DNA of 43,217 nucleotides from Chloroflexota bacterium (GCA_009838735.1 VXQZ01000009.1:54045-97261); one strand, 5' to 3'; positions 31,492 through 40,291 are shown, counted from the stretch's first letter. Notes: generated from the letters alone by a model not told the origin. Numbers and translations: made by a program.

Positions 31492-32151
31492 ATGGAGTTC
31501 TTCGACGTCATCCAGACCGCCCGCGCGATGCGGCGCTACAAGCCCGACCCGATTCCCGAGGACGTTCTGGTCCAACTGATCGAGGCGGCGCATCTCGGTC
31601 CGAGTGGTTCCAACCGGCAGGCGCGGCATTGGGTGGTCGTGCGCGACCCCGAGATCAAGCAGCAGCTCGCCGACCTCAATCGCGCCGGCGTGTCGAGGTA
31701 TCTGGAGAACAACCGCGAGGCAGCCAACCCGCATGTCGATCAGGGCCGCCGCGAGCGTTTCCTCGCTGCGGTCGAACACCAGATGAACCACATGCACGAG
31801 GTACCGGCGATCGTGATTGCCTGCGCCGACACGGTGATCGAGCCGACTGACACGTTCGCTGTCGGCGCGGCCGCTGCGACAGAGGTCTGGGGCGCGGTGC
31901 AAAACCTGCTGCTCGCGGCGCGCGCGCTTGAGGTCGGCAGCGTGCCGACCACGCTGGCGTTCTTCGGCGGCGGTCGCGAGAAAGCGCAGGAAGTACTGAA
32001 TCTGCCCGATCACATTGTGCCGATGGTCCTGGTCCCGCTCGGCTGGCCAACCGGCAATTTCGGACCGATCCGCCGCCGGCCACTGGACGAAGTCATGCAC
32101 TGGGATCAGTACGAGCACAAGACGGAGTCCACGCAGAGGCCAAGAGTATGA
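31492..32151 (+). CDS. Nitroreductase-family FMN oxidoreductase
   Basis: This is a 219-residue FMN-dependent enzyme. ARAMRRYKPDPIPED at 10-24 holds the FMN phosphate arginines, GPSGSNRQ at 37-44 contacts FMN, and VGSVPTTLAFF...NLPDHIVPMVLVPLGWPTG is the standard C-terminal half. The family reduces nitro groups, enones or flavins, and some members act on halogenated aromatics. A GGAG ribosome site is 7 bases before the ATG. The last four bases overlap the start of the MaoC-like gene (ATGA). Next to a dehalogenase it may serve in reductive breakdown, but this is inference. Confidence 0.88.
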   Translation: MEFFDVIQTARAMRRYKPDPIPEDVLVQLIEAAHLGPSGSNRQARHWVVVRDPEIKQQLADLNRAGVSRYLENNREAANPHVDQGRRERFLAAVEHQMNHMHEVPAIVIACADTVIEPTDTFAVGAAAATEVWGAVQNLLLAARALEVGSVPTTLAFFGGGREKAQEVLNLPDHIVPMVLVPLGWPTGNFGPIRRRPLDEVMHWDQYEHKTESTQRPRV

Positions 32152-33032
32152 CCACCACGTCCCCGAACGATCTCCGCATGCCCGCCGACGTGGGCCGCTA
32201 CACCATCGCCAAGTCGTTCGAGGTCACCGCGCGCTCGATCACTGCGTTCGCCGGCGGTGTCGACGACTTCAATCCCGTCTACTTCGAGGACGACCGACCC
32301 GGCGGATTGATTGCGCATCCCGGCATGGTCTTTAGCTGGCAGTGGAACAGCCGATTCACGCCGGATATCGAGTATCCATTGGAATTGGTCCGACGCGGGG
32401 TTCACGCCTGGGTCGACGTCCAGTTCGACCGCCACGCTCGAGAGGGCGACGTGGTTACCAGCCAGGGACAGAGCGTCGCGGTCAAGCAGATTAAGCCCGG
32501 CGTGCTCAGCGCGCAGCGCTTCACCTTCCGCGACAGCCAGGGTGCCACCATCGCGATCATGGATACGGGCGGCATCACCCGCGGGGCCGAGCTGGACGGT
32601 GAAGACGCCGAACTGGCATCTGCGCCGCCGCTGCCGCAGCGCTCGACCGACGATGGCGACCGGGTCTGGTCTACGACCTTCCCGATCGACCCGCAGGCGC
32701 CGCATGTGTACACCGAGTGCGCCGACATCTGGAATCCGATTCACACCGAGCGCAAGGTCGCCCTGGCCGCGGGCCTGCCCGACATCATCCTCCACGGCTC
32801 GGCCAACATCCTGATTGCGCTGCGCGAGGTGATCAACCGAAGCCTGGACGGCGACCCGACCCGAATCACCCGCTTCGCCGGTCAGTTCCGGGGCATGGTG
32901 ATTCCGGGCGAGGATGTCACGGTCAACGCGCTCGAGGTCCGGGACGAGGGCGACCGAGTGATCGTCTTCTACGAAATGCGCAATCACCTGGGAGAGCCGG
33001 CAATCACGAACGGTGTCGTGGTCGCCTCGTAG
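32148..33032 (+). CDS. MaoC-like double-hotdog dehydratase/acyl-CoA hydratase family protein
   Basis: The protein has two hotdog halves in 294 residues. The N-terminal half keeps FAGGVDDFNPVYFEDD and GGLIAHPGM (about 34-60) but has Tyr where the His would be. The C-terminal half has the full hydratase motif D193-I-W-N196-P-I-H199 and LHGSANI. It therefore resembles mesaconyl- or 3-hydroxyacyl-CoA dehydratase proteins with one active and one degenerate half. It is translationally coupled to the nitroreductase gene. It ends 4 bases before the convergent enolase-superfamily gene. Confidence 0.85.
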   Translation: MTTTSPNDLRMPADVGRYTIAKSFEVTARSITAFAGGVDDFNPVYFEDDRPGGLIAHPGMVFSWQWNSRFTPDIEYPLELVRRGVHAWVDVQFDRHAREGDVVTSQGQSVAVKQIKPGVLSAQRFTFRDSQGATIAIMDTGGITRGAELDGEDAELASAPPLPQRSTDDGDRVWSTTFPIDPQAPHVYTECADIWNPIHTERKVALAAGLPDIILHGSANILIALREVINRSLDGDPTRITRFAGQFRGMVIPGEDVTVNALEVRDEGDRVIVFYEMRNHLGEPAITNGVVVAS

Positions 33033-33036
33033 CGCC

Positions 33037-34152
33037 TCAGTCACCTACCGAGTATCGCTCCAGCGCCTCGGGCAGGAACTCGAAGCCCAGTCCTGGCGTA
33101 TCCGGCAACACGAGGCGGCCGTCGCGGACCTCGGTCTGCCGGTCGATGATGTTTCGGAAGTTGTGCACCTGGTCGTCGGGGAAGAACTCGACGTAGGTTG
33201 CATTCGGCGATGATGCGACCAGATGCCGGTGCAGGTCGTGGAACCAGTGCGGACAGATTGAGACGCCATATGAGGCAGCCGTGTTGGCGATCCGCCGGAA
33301 CTCAGTGACTCCGCCCAACACCGCGGCGTCGGGCTGGAGGATCATCGCCGCGTCCTGGTCCATCAGGTCCTTGAAGCGCCATCGCCCGACCTCGATCTCG
33401 CCTGTTGCCACCGGCACTCCGGTGCGCGCGGCGAGCTTGGCGTGCAGACCGATCGCGTCGGGCGAGAACGGCTCCTCCATCCAGTAGGGAGCGGACGGCT
33501 CGTAGGCGGCCATGTAGCGCAAAGCGTCCTCGAGGTTCGACCAGGCGTTGTTGGCGTCGAGCATGATGTGGACATCGGGTCCAACCGCCTCACGAGCCGC
33601 CTGCATCCTCGACGCTTCCTCGCGCACCGAGAGTCGACCCACCTTGATCTTGACGGCGTCGAAGCCCATCTCGACGTAGCCCAGCAACTCCTGCTGCAGA
33701 CCCTCGTGGCCTTTGCCCTCGAGGTAGTAGCCGCCCGATGCGTAGGCCGGGACCGTGTCCTCGTAGTAGCCGCCCAGCAGTTTGTAGAGTGGCAGCCCCG
33801 CGGCTTTGGCGTTGTGATCCCAGAGGGCGATGTCGAGCATCGAGAGCGCCCGGATGGTCGATCCGGCGCGTCCGTGCAGCAGCGATTCCTGGTACATGCC
33901 TGCCCACAAGCCCTCGACCCGGAACGGATCCTGTCCTATCAGTAGCGGAGCGAACAGGTTGTCGATCGCCGAGGTGACCAACTGTCCGTTGGAGTTGCCG
34001 GCGTAGCAGAAGCCGATTCCGGCGTGACCGTCGTCGCACTCAACCTCGACTACCGGATGGTCCCGGTGGTACACGGTGCGGTTGGAAAACGACGTGGGAT
34101 TGTCGAGCGGAATCCGCAGCATGCGCGAGCGAACGGCGCTGATTCTCGTCAT
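33037..34152 (-). CDS. Mandelate racemase/muconate lactonizing-type enolase-superfamily enzyme
   Basis: This 371-residue enzyme abstracts a proton next to a carboxylate, giving racemisation, dehydration or cycloisomerisation. The capping domain is at 1-125 and the barrel follows. Residues seen are the K168-x-K170 pair (VKIKVG), metal ligands D199 (LDANNAW), E226 (MEEPF) and E252 (TGEIEVG), and a base near H302 (CPHWFHD). This set is typical of the mandelate racemase subgroup. AAGGAG lies 7 bases before the ATG. It is only distantly similar to the two enolase-superfamily genes at the end of the window. Substrate unknown, probably a sugar acid or hydroxy acid. Confidence 0.9.
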   Translation of the reverse strand: MTRISAVRSRMLRIPLDNPTSFSNRTVYHRDHPVVEVECDDGHAGIGFCYAGNSNGQLVTSAIDNLFAPLLIGQDPFRVEGLWAGMYQESLLHGRAGSTIRALSMLDIALWDHNAKAAGLPLYKLLGGYYEDTVPAYASGGYYLEGKGHEGLQQELLGYVEMGFDAVKIKVGRLSVREEASRMQAAREAVGPDVHIMLDANNAWSNLEDALRYMAAYEPSAPYWMEEPFSPDAIGLHAKLAARTGVPVATGEIEVGRWRFKDLMDQDAAMILQPDAAVLGGVTEFRRIANTAASYGVSICPHWFHDLHRHLVASSPNATYVEFFPDDQVHNFRNIIDRQTEVRDGRLVLPDTPGLGFEFLPEALERYSVGD

Positions 34153-34216
34153 CGAGGCGCTCCTTGGTTGGATCTGGGCAGCGCTTCGATGCTATCGCGG
34201 GTTCACGTTCTGCTCG

Positions 34217-35116
34217 TCAACGGACGTTTCGTAAGCGTGGATCCAGCGAATCTCGCAGCCAGTCGCCGAACAGGTTGCCGGTCAGAGAGACCAACAGGAT
34301 CGCGATACCCGGCATCCAGATCGGCCACCAGGCGATCGTCATGAAGTTGCGCCCCTCTGAGATCATGGCGCCCCAGGACGGCGTGCCCGGCGCGACGCCG
34401 ATGTTGAGGAAACTGAGCGCCGCTTCGATCAGGATCACCGAAGGCACGTCGAGCGTCGCCATGATCACGATCGTGTTGACGATGTTGGGCAACACGTGGC
34501 GGAAGAGAATCCGCCGGTCGCTGGCCCCGCTGGCTCGCGCGGCGACCACGAACTCCTGCTCGCGCAGCGACAACACATCGGCCCGGACCAGTCGGGCGTA
34601 GCCGGACCAGCTGAAGATGATGATGATCAGGATCACATTGAGCAGGCTGGCTCCGAAGACCACCGAAATCAGCAGCGCAAACAGAATCGCCGGCAGCGCC
34701 AGCTGCACGTCGACGATGCGCATCAGGAAGCGGTCCCACCAGCCCAGCCGCCAGCCTGCGAGCAGGCCGCACAGCGTGCCAATCAGCGCCGACGCCGGGA
34801 TGCAGGTGACCACGACCAGCAACGACACGCGCGCGCCGTACATGACGCGGGCGAGAATGTCGCGACCCAGATTGTCGGTGCCCAGCGGATGCGTGATGCT
34901 CCCGCCGTCCTGGAACGCCGGCGGAATCAGACGTTCTTGCAGGACAATCTGTTCCGGGTCGTAGGCCGACAGCAGATCGGCGAAAATCCCGGCAGTCAGA
35001 AACGCGAGCAGAATGATCACCGCCGGCGCCAGGAGCAAGGAACGCTGCCAGGATCCGCCCAGTCGAATGCCGCGCATCAGTAAGGCCGGGGCCGCTGCGA
35101 CCGCCCGCGCCGCCAT
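34217..35116 (-). CDS. ABC transporter permease, DppC/OppC type
   Basis: This is an inner-membrane channel subunit of a peptide/nickel-family importer. The N-terminal span (about 25-47) is followed by a periplasmic loop containing HPLGTDNLGRDILARVMYGARVS, the DppC hallmark. Five more spans follow. The ATPase-contact loop is FVVAARASGASDRRILFRHVLPN. The product has 299 residues. The start overlaps the stop of the DppB gene by one base (TGATG). No ATPase genes (DppD/DppF) follow; the next gene downstream is an enolase-superfamily enzyme. Confidence 0.92.
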   Translation of the reverse strand: MAARAVAAAPALLMRGIRLGGSWQRSLLLAPAVIILLAFLTAGIFADLLSAYDPEQIVLQERLIPPAFQDGGSITHPLGTDNLGRDILARVMYGARVSLLVVVTCIPASALIGTLCGLLAGWRLGWWDRFLMRIVDVQLALPAILFALLISVVFGASLLNVILIIIIFSWSGYARLVRADVLSLREQEFVVAARASGASDRRILFRHVLPNIVNTIVIMATLDVPSVILIEAALSFLNIGVAPGTPSWGAMISEGRNFMTIAWWPIWMPGIAILLVSLTGNLFGDWLRDSLDPRLRNVR

Positions 35117-36054
35117 CAGCGGGATCCTGCCCTGATCCGCGGATCGATGATCGGGTAGGACAGATCAACCAGGATGTTGGCGACCACGATGCTGGTCGAG
35201 ATCACGAGGATGCCGGCGATCATGACGGGGAAGTCACCGACCAGGATCGTATGCAGCATCAAGCGGCCGATCCCCGGCCAGGCGAAGACCTGCTCGACAA
35301 TCACCGTGCCAGCGATCATGTAGCCGACCTGGATGCCGAGGATGGTCGCTACCGGCAGCAGCGCGTGACGCAGCGCGTGTCGCCAGATGATCGTCGACTC
35401 GCGCAACCCCTTCGCTCGCGCCGTGCGAACGAAGTCCGTGCCCATCACGTCAATCATGCCCGAGCGCGTCAACCGCATCGAGACGGCCGAAGCCAACAGG
35501 CCCAGCGTGATCGTCGGTAGGACCAGATGCTCAATGCCGCCACTGCCGCCGGTCGGCATCAAGTCGAGCTGGACGGCGAAGAAGAAGATCAGGATCAGTC
35601 CCAGCCAGAAATTGGGCACGGCCTGACCGAGCACAGCGAGGAAACGCGCCATCCAATCCGTCGGCGTCGCCCGGTTGAGCGCCGCGATGATGCCCAGGGG
35701 AACGCCGAGGGCCAGCGAGAATATCAAGGCGGCGGCACCTAGTTGGAGTGTTTTGGAAGCGCGGCTACTGACCTCGGACAGTGCCGGACGCGCGCTGATG
35801 AACGAGTTGCCGAGGTCCAACTGGACCGCGTTCCACAGGAACTTGACGTACTGGATGCCGATTGGCCCGGTCAGTCCGAGCTGCTCCTTGAGCAGCTCCT
35901 TCTCTTCCACCGTGGTTTCGTCCGTCGTCAGGTACTCGACCGGGTTACGCGCCAACCGCGAGACGAGGAAGACGACTGAGATTACGACGAATACGACCAG
36001 GATGCCCTGCAGGAGGCGCGAAACGAGGATCGTCGAAATGCTCTGCGGACCCAT
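35116..36054 (-). CDS. ABC transporter permease, DppB/OppB type
   Basis: This is the second channel subunit, 312 residues, with six spans. Signature segments are the N-terminal VSRLARNPVEYLTTDETTVEEKELLKEQLGL block, RAKGLRESTIIWRHALRHALLPV (EAA-type loop) and the closing NILVDLSYPIIDPRIR. AGGAAGG lies before the ATG. The gene comes 30 bases after the binding-protein gene and overlaps the DppC gene, so the order is binding protein, DppB, DppC in one transcript. Confidence 0.93.
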   Translation of the reverse strand: MGPQSISTILVSRLLQGILVVFVVISVVFLVSRLARNPVEYLTTDETTVEEKELLKEQLGLTGPIGIQYVKFLWNAVQLDLGNSFISARPALSEVSSRASKTLQLGAAALIFSLALGVPLGIIAALNRATPTDWMARFLAVLGQAVPNFWLGLILIFFFAVQLDLMPTGGSGGIEHLVLPTITLGLLASAVSMRLTRSGMIDVMGTDFVRTARAKGLRESTIIWRHALRHALLPVATILGIQVGYMIAGTVIVEQVFAWPGIGRLMLHTILVGDFPVMIAGILVISTSIVVANILVDLSYPIIDPRIRAGSR

Positions 36055-36084
36055 GTCCCACCTTCCTGCAGGGAACGGTCGAGA

Positions 36085-37977
36085 CTAAGTCACGAGCGGG
36101 CGAATGCCCCAGAGACCGCCGTAGTCTCGCGAGTTTCCTTTCATATCCCACTCGAGGGTGTCGGACATCAGACCGGTACCGACGGTCTCGAACAGGAAGA
36201 GCCACGAAGCGTTGGTGTAGATCAACTGAGCGAGCTCGTTGAGGTATTGCTTTCGCTTCTCGGGGTCAAATTCCGAGCGTTGCGCTTCGACCAATTCCTG
36301 GATGCCTGATTCCGGGTACTCGGCCACAGATAGCGTGCCGCCTTCGGCCACTTCAGCGTTGATCACCTGGAACGGGTCGGGCGACTGGTTGGTGAAGTAG
36401 TAGTGCAGGCCGGGCACGTCGCGCTGGGCCATCCGCGCGCGGAAGTCGGGCAGCGGGTCGAGTTGCAGGTTGGTGCGAATCCCGACCACGTCCAGGTACT
36501 GCTGAACCGAGAGGGCGATCTGGTCGGTCCAGGCGAAGAAGCCGGCCGTTCCGTAGAAGTCCGACTCGAAGCCGTCGGCGTAGCCGGCAGCGTCCATCAA
36601 CTGCATCGCCTTCTCGACGTTGTACTCCATCGTCAGCGGTCCAGACTGCTCTGGCTGCATGCCGCCCAGCTGGCGTGTTCCGATGCCGTAGGCGCGTTGC
36701 TCGCGGCCGGTAGCCAGCGTGCCATAGATCGTCTCCACATCCACGGCGTGGTTCATCGCCTGACGGACTCGGATGTCTCGGTAGGGATTCGAGCCGTCGT
36801 CGAACATCGGCACCAGCGTGTTGGGGAAGATCGTGTGCGGACAACAGCCCGGATCGAAGAGCACCTCGAAGCCGGGCTCGTCGACGAAGTCCTGGACGAG
36901 CTCCCACTCGAGCGAGGGCGTCACGTCAGCCTCTCCCGCCTGGATCGCGGCCAGCCGCGCAACCGGCTCGGGCCGCACCGACTGGACAATCTCCTTGGCC
37001 CACGGTCGGTGGATGCGATTCAGGTTGTCGTAGCCGATCGGGTACTCGTCATTGCGTTTGCTGCGGACCTCGATGTCGGGCTCGAAGTTGATCAACTGGA
37101 ACGGGCCGCTGCCCATGCCGTCGCGGTTGTAGCCCTCGTCGCCAATTTCTTCGATCAGGTGCTTGGGCACGATTGGCATCGTCGTACCGACGCTGCCTGG
37201 CGCCGTGACGTCGGTGTTCACCGGAAGTCTCAGCGTGAGGTCGTCCACGACAGTGGATTCGCCGTTGACCGCTGAGACGATGTAGGCGATCCCGGTCTCG
37301 TATGTTCCGCTCTCGTTGTACGCCGCGTTGCCAGCGGCGCGGTCGATCGAGAACTTGACGTCTTCCGCCGTCAGCGGCGTGCCGTCGTGCCAGGCATGTC
37401 CTGGATTCACGTGCCACAGCAAGGCGGTGAAGTCCTCGATCCATTCGAAGCTGCCCGCATGAGGCACAATCTCTCGCGTGACCAGGTCGTACTGCAGCAG
37501 TCGGTCGTAGTGCAGCGGGCCGTTCCACTTGAGGGTGTAGTTGCCCGGCGCCTGCACATCGAGGCCGCCAACCGCGTTGGGGACGGCCACGGTCACCGTG
37601 CGTTCCCAATCGGTCTCGCCTTCGCGGGACAGGTCGACAGCCTCCTGCTGCTGTTGCTGCTGCTGCATGGCCTGCTGCTGTTCTTGCTGCTCGGCCTGCT
37701 GCGCCTGCGTATCGGCTTGCTGCTCTTGCTGTTGTTGTTGCTGCTCAGCAGGCGCGGCTTGCTGTTGCTGCTGATCCTGCTGCTGCTGCATCGCCTGTTG
37801 TTGTTGCTGTTGTTGCTGCTGGACCTGCGCGACGGCGGCGTCATCATCGTCGTCGTCGCCACATCCGACCAGCGCAAGTCCGGCGGCGCCCACCCCCGCC
37901 CGTCCCGACGCGCGCAGGAGCGCTCTCCTGCTCATCCGCGATCGGCGCATTCGCTGCCAGTAGTTCTTCTCGGTCAT
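36085..37977 (-). CDS. ABC transporter substrate-binding lipoprotein with glutamine-rich linker
   Basis: This family 5 solute-binding protein (peptide/nickel type) captures substrate for the two permeases. The chosen ATG gives 630 residues. A twin-arginine-like SRRALL (16-21) leads into a hydrophobic segment and lipobox with C39 (ALVGC), then six Asp. Residues 51-111 are about two thirds Gln, in runs of up to nine, mixed with Ala, Glu and Met. The binding domain begins near 124 (RTVTVAVPN) and has the family block HDGTPLTAEDVKFSIDRA. The linker would hold the domain away from the membrane. A longer frame start 84 bases upstream lacks a ribosome site. Ligand unknown. Confidence 0.9.
   Translation of the reverse strand: MTEKNYWQRMRRSRMSRRALLRASGRAGVGAAGLALVGCGDDDDDDAAVAQVQQQQQQQQQAMQQQQDQQQQQAAPAEQQQQQQEQQADTQAQQAEQQEQQQAMQQQQQQQEAVDLSREGETDWERTVTVAVPNAVGGLDVQAPGNYTLKWNGPLHYDRLLQYDLVTREIVPHAGSFEWIEDFTALLWHVNPGHAWHDGTPLTAEDVKFSIDRAAGNAAYNESGTYETGIAYIVSAVNGESTVVDDLTLRLPVNTDVTAPGSVGTTMPIVPKHLIEEIGDEGYNRDGMGSGPFQLINFEPDIEVRSKRNDEYPIGYDNLNRIHRPWAKEIVQSVRPEPVARLAAIQAGEADVTPSLEWELVQDFVDEPGFEVLFDPGCCPHTIFPNTLVPMFDDGSNPYRDIRVRQAMNHAVDVETIYGTLATGREQRAYGIGTRQLGGMQPEQSGPLTMEYNVEKAMQLMDAAGYADGFESDFYGTAGFFAWTDQIALSVQQYLDVVGIRTNLQLDPLPDFRARMAQRDVPGLHYYFTNQSPDPFQVINAEVAEGGTLSVAEYPESGIQELVEAQRSEFDPEKRKQYLNELAQLIYTNASWLFLFETVGTGLMSDTLEWDMKGNSRDYGGLWGIRPLVT
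37645..37827 (-). repeat. CAG/CAA-rich tract encoding a polyglutamine-like linker
   Basis: This in-frame tract of about 183 bases encodes some 40 glutamines. CAG and CAA codons are mixed rather than one pure triplet, and QQQ blocks are broken by AM, D, E and AP. Codon mixing suggests the amino acid composition is selected and not just the product of recent slippage. Confidence 0.85.
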
Positions 37978-38125
37978 TAGGTCAGTCTCTCTAGCTCGGT
38001 GCTGGGTCTCTCGTGCAGTGGCAGCGGTCGGGACTCGCTCGGTACAACCTTTCCACTCCAACCTGCCTGCTCAGTAGCGGCGCAGATACGTGCGCCACCT
38101 GATTCGCTTGGCGCGAATTTCTGGG

Positions 38126-38154
38126 AGTATGCCAACTACAGAATGCGATTGCAA
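38126..38154 (-). promoter_or_regulatory. Candidate promoter of the ABC transporter operon
   Basis: On the - strand TTGCAA (38154-38149), a 17-base spacer and CATACT (38131-38126) form a -35/-10 pair, four of six matches each. It lies just beyond the terminator hairpin and about 150 bases before the binding-protein ATG. The leader between holds a GGCGCA...TGCGCC hairpin (38079-38096). Confidence 0.4.
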
Positions 38155-38157
38155 CGA

Positions 38158-38195
38158 TCAAGGGGTTCCTTCCGGAATCGGAAGGAACCCCTTGA
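38158..38195. terminator. Strong perfect hairpin between the amidohydrolase and ABC transporter genes
   Basis: A 16-bp perfect stem (arms 38158-38173 and 38180-38195) encloses GGAATC or its complement. It starts 28 bases after the amidohydrolase stop on the - strand. No T run follows, so it may end transcription with help from Rho, or protect the 3' end. Confidence 0.65.
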
Positions 38196-38222
38196 GTGAG
38201 AGGTCTGGAGCTTGAACAGGCC

Positions 38223-40010
38223 CTAGACCGTCTGCGGGCCTCGCACCAGCTTGCCGGGGAGCGCGCCGGTCAGTTCGTCATGCTCAAGCACGATTTCGCC
38301 GGCGCAGATCGTGGCGACGTAGCCGGTCGGCCGCTGCATGAAGCGCTTCGCACTCTCGGGCAGGTCGTAGACCATCTGCGGCGCGTCGGTGTCGAGCGTT
38401 TCAAGATCGATGACATTGACATCGGCTCGTTTGCCTTCGACCAACTCGCCGCGGTCACCTAGCCGATAGAGGTCGGCGTTGGCGCCCGACTGCTTGTGCA
38501 CGATCGTCTCCAGCGGCACCCGATCGCCGCGAGTCCGGTCGCGACCCCAGTAGGCGAGGTTCCAGGAGACCATGTGGGCGTCCGAGACGGCCGCCACGTG
38601 CGCGCCGGCGTCTGAGAGCCCGTTGCGGGTCAGCGGGTGCATCATCAGGTCACGCTGATAGTCGAAGTTGCCCTGCGAGTAGCCCTCGAGGTAAACCAAC
38701 AGCAGCGTCGAGCCGTCGCCCCTGGTCATTAGGTCGTAGAAGGCTTCGTCGGTTGTCAGACCCTTGCGTTCGGCGTGCGCGGCTACCGAGCGTTCGTATT
38801 CGGGCTCGTAGACCGGCGGGTCGCCGAGCACGTACACGGTCTCTGGCGATCCGAGCACCATTTCAAGCATGCCCGGTAGCAAGTTGCCTGGCGTCGTGTC
38901 GACCAGGAACGGGTGATCCTCTGCATTCTCCGTCTTGTTCCGCACATCGTTGGTCAGATCCCAGTCGCTGGCCAGGATCTGCGCCTTGATCTCGGGATCG
39001 CGCATGTTCTCCAGGCGCTCGGCCATGGGGAGATGCTCGACCAGGTCGCGGTAGGCGAAGTTGAGCGTGTAGGGATGAATCGAACCTTCGAGGTTCATCA
39101 GCAGCGTCGTGCCGCGGCCGCGGATCTGAGGGAAGATCCGCACCCCGCGCTCGGTTGCTTCTTCGACGCTCTCCAGGCCTTCCTTCCAGCCGGCGCCGTT
39201 CGTGACCGAGCCTTCGCCGGACAGATAGGTGATGGTCAGGCCGTGGGTGAGCGCCATGTCCTCGACCCACTCGCGCTCGAACGGGCCAACGAGCTGGAAG
39301 ACGCCGCCGCCGCCCTGCTCGATGCCCTCGGCGACAGCCTCAAGCTCGGGGTACTGGGCCAGCGTGCCGGGAATCAGCTCGCCTTCCTTGGTTCGGTGAG
39401 CAAGCAGGCGGTTGGAGGAGAAGCCCACCGCGCCGGCCTCGATGCCCTCGCGCACCAGACGGCGCATGTGCGACAACTCGTCGTCGGAGGGTTGTACGTC
39501 GTCGGCTCCGCGCGGACCCATCACGTAGGTGCGCAGCGCGCAGTGCGGGAACTGCGCGGCGATGTCCATCACGCGCGGCTTGTCGTCGATCGCATCGAGG
39601 TATTCGGGGAACGATTCCCATTCCCAGGTGATCCCGGCGGCCATCGCTGTCGCGGGAATGTCCTCAACGGCGTCCATCAGGTCCATCAGCCACTGGCGGT
39701 CGTCCTCGCGCACCGGAGCGAAACCCACCCCGCAATTGCCCATCACGACGGTCGTCACGCCGTTGTAGCAAGAAGGCGTCATGTACGGGTCCCAGGAGAC
39801 CTGGGCGTCCATGTGAGTGTGAATGTCAATCCAGCCTGGGGTGACGAGCTTGCCGGAGGCGTCGATCTCCCGACGACCCTGACCAACCACGCCCTCACCA
39901 TCGCGAACGACGGCGGTGATGCGATCACCGTCGATCGCGATATCGCCGACATATTCGGCAGCGCCCGTCCCGTCAATGATGCGTCCGTTGCGGATCACGA
40001 TGTCATGCAT
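38223..40010 (-). CDS. D-aminoacylase / N-acyl-D-amino-acid deacylase-like amidohydrolase
   Basis: This metal-dependent amidohydrolase of family 3 has 595 residues from the chosen ATG. An N-terminal beta-sandwich leads to PGWIDIHTHMD with H64 and H66, then GVTTVVMGNCG with C93, which in D-aminoacylases is a zinc ligand. GLSDAGAHVAAVSD near residue 452 gives the late Asp. The family removes acyl groups from D-amino acids or hydrolyses related amides. The ATG at 40010 has a GGGAG box 8 bases upstream; a TTG six bases earlier is too near it. The next gene downstream is the peptide-type ABC importer, which may supply substrates. Confidence 0.88.
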   Translation of the reverse strand: MHDIVIRNGRIIDGTGAAEYVGDIAIDGDRITAVVRDGEGVVGQGRREIDASGKLVTPGWIDIHTHMDAQVSWDPYMTPSCYNGVTTVVMGNCGVGFAPVREDDRQWLMDLMDAVEDIPATAMAAGITWEWESFPEYLDAIDDKPRVMDIAAQFPHCALRTYVMGPRGADDVQPSDDELSHMRRLVREGIEAGAVGFSSNRLLAHRTKEGELIPGTLAQYPELEAVAEGIEQGGGGVFQLVGPFEREWVEDMALTHGLTITYLSGEGSVTNGAGWKEGLESVEEATERGVRIFPQIRGRGTTLLMNLEGSIHPYTLNFAYRDLVEHLPMAERLENMRDPEIKAQILASDWDLTNDVRNKTENAEDHPFLVDTTPGNLLPGMLEMVLGSPETVYVLGDPPVYEPEYERSVAAHAERKGLTTDEAFYDLMTRGDGSTLLLVYLEGYSQGNFDYQRDLMMHPLTRNGLSDAGAHVAAVSDAHMVSWNLAYWGRDRTRGDRVPLETIVHKQSGANADLYRLGDRGELVEGKRADVNVIDLETLDTDAPQMVYDLPESAKRFMQRPTGYVATICAGEIVLEHDELTGALPGKLVRGPQTV

Positions 40011-40072
40011 GCTCAAAACTCCCAGCCAGTCACGGGTTTCGTCAGAGGATAGGCAACATTTCCCGAACGGCG

Positions 40073-40291
40073 CTACTCAAAATCGCTGCGAGGGATGCCG
40101 GATTGGCGGATGATCGAACTGATGGTGCCAGGCGGCACTGGCCTGTTGCCCTTGTCCGGAATCACAGCCATTCTGCCGTCACTGTGCCGCTTCATGATGA
40201 TGTGGCTGCCGGTGTGGTGGTCGTACTTGAAGCCGTGTCGCTCCACGATTCGTTCCAGTTCAAAGGCTCGCAGTCGACGAGCTCTAGCCAA
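40073..40291 (-). CDS. hicA: HicA-type toxin (dsRBD-like mRNA interferase)
   Basis: The 72-residue protein fits HicA: GFKYDHHTGSH30IIMKRH, with the catalytic His in GSH, then a V-P...GTISSIIRQSGI ending. HicA cleaves mRNA or tmRNA. The start is a TTG overlapping the antitoxin stop (8 shared bases); no better start exists. The order antitoxin first, toxin second is the reverse of the classical hicAB but is common. It lies 62 bases before the amidohydrolase start. Confidence 0.85.
   Translation of the reverse strand: MARARRLRAFELERIVERHGFKYDHHTGSHIIMKRHSDGRMAVIPDKGNRPVPPGTISSIIRQSGIPRSDFE

Noticed and set aside
37645-37827. CAG/CAA tract as a CRISPR or other non-coding repeat array
   Set aside because: Units are triplets in the reading frame of a recognisable protein, with no spacer structure.
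37978-38061. 28-residue extension of the substrate-binding lipoprotein
   Set aside because: It would put the twin-arginine/lipobox signal about 45 residues inside the protein and has no ribosome site.
38913-40052. Open frame of 379 codons antisense to the D-aminoacylase-like gene
   Set aside because: Shadow of a gene with recognisable metal ligands; no start signal.
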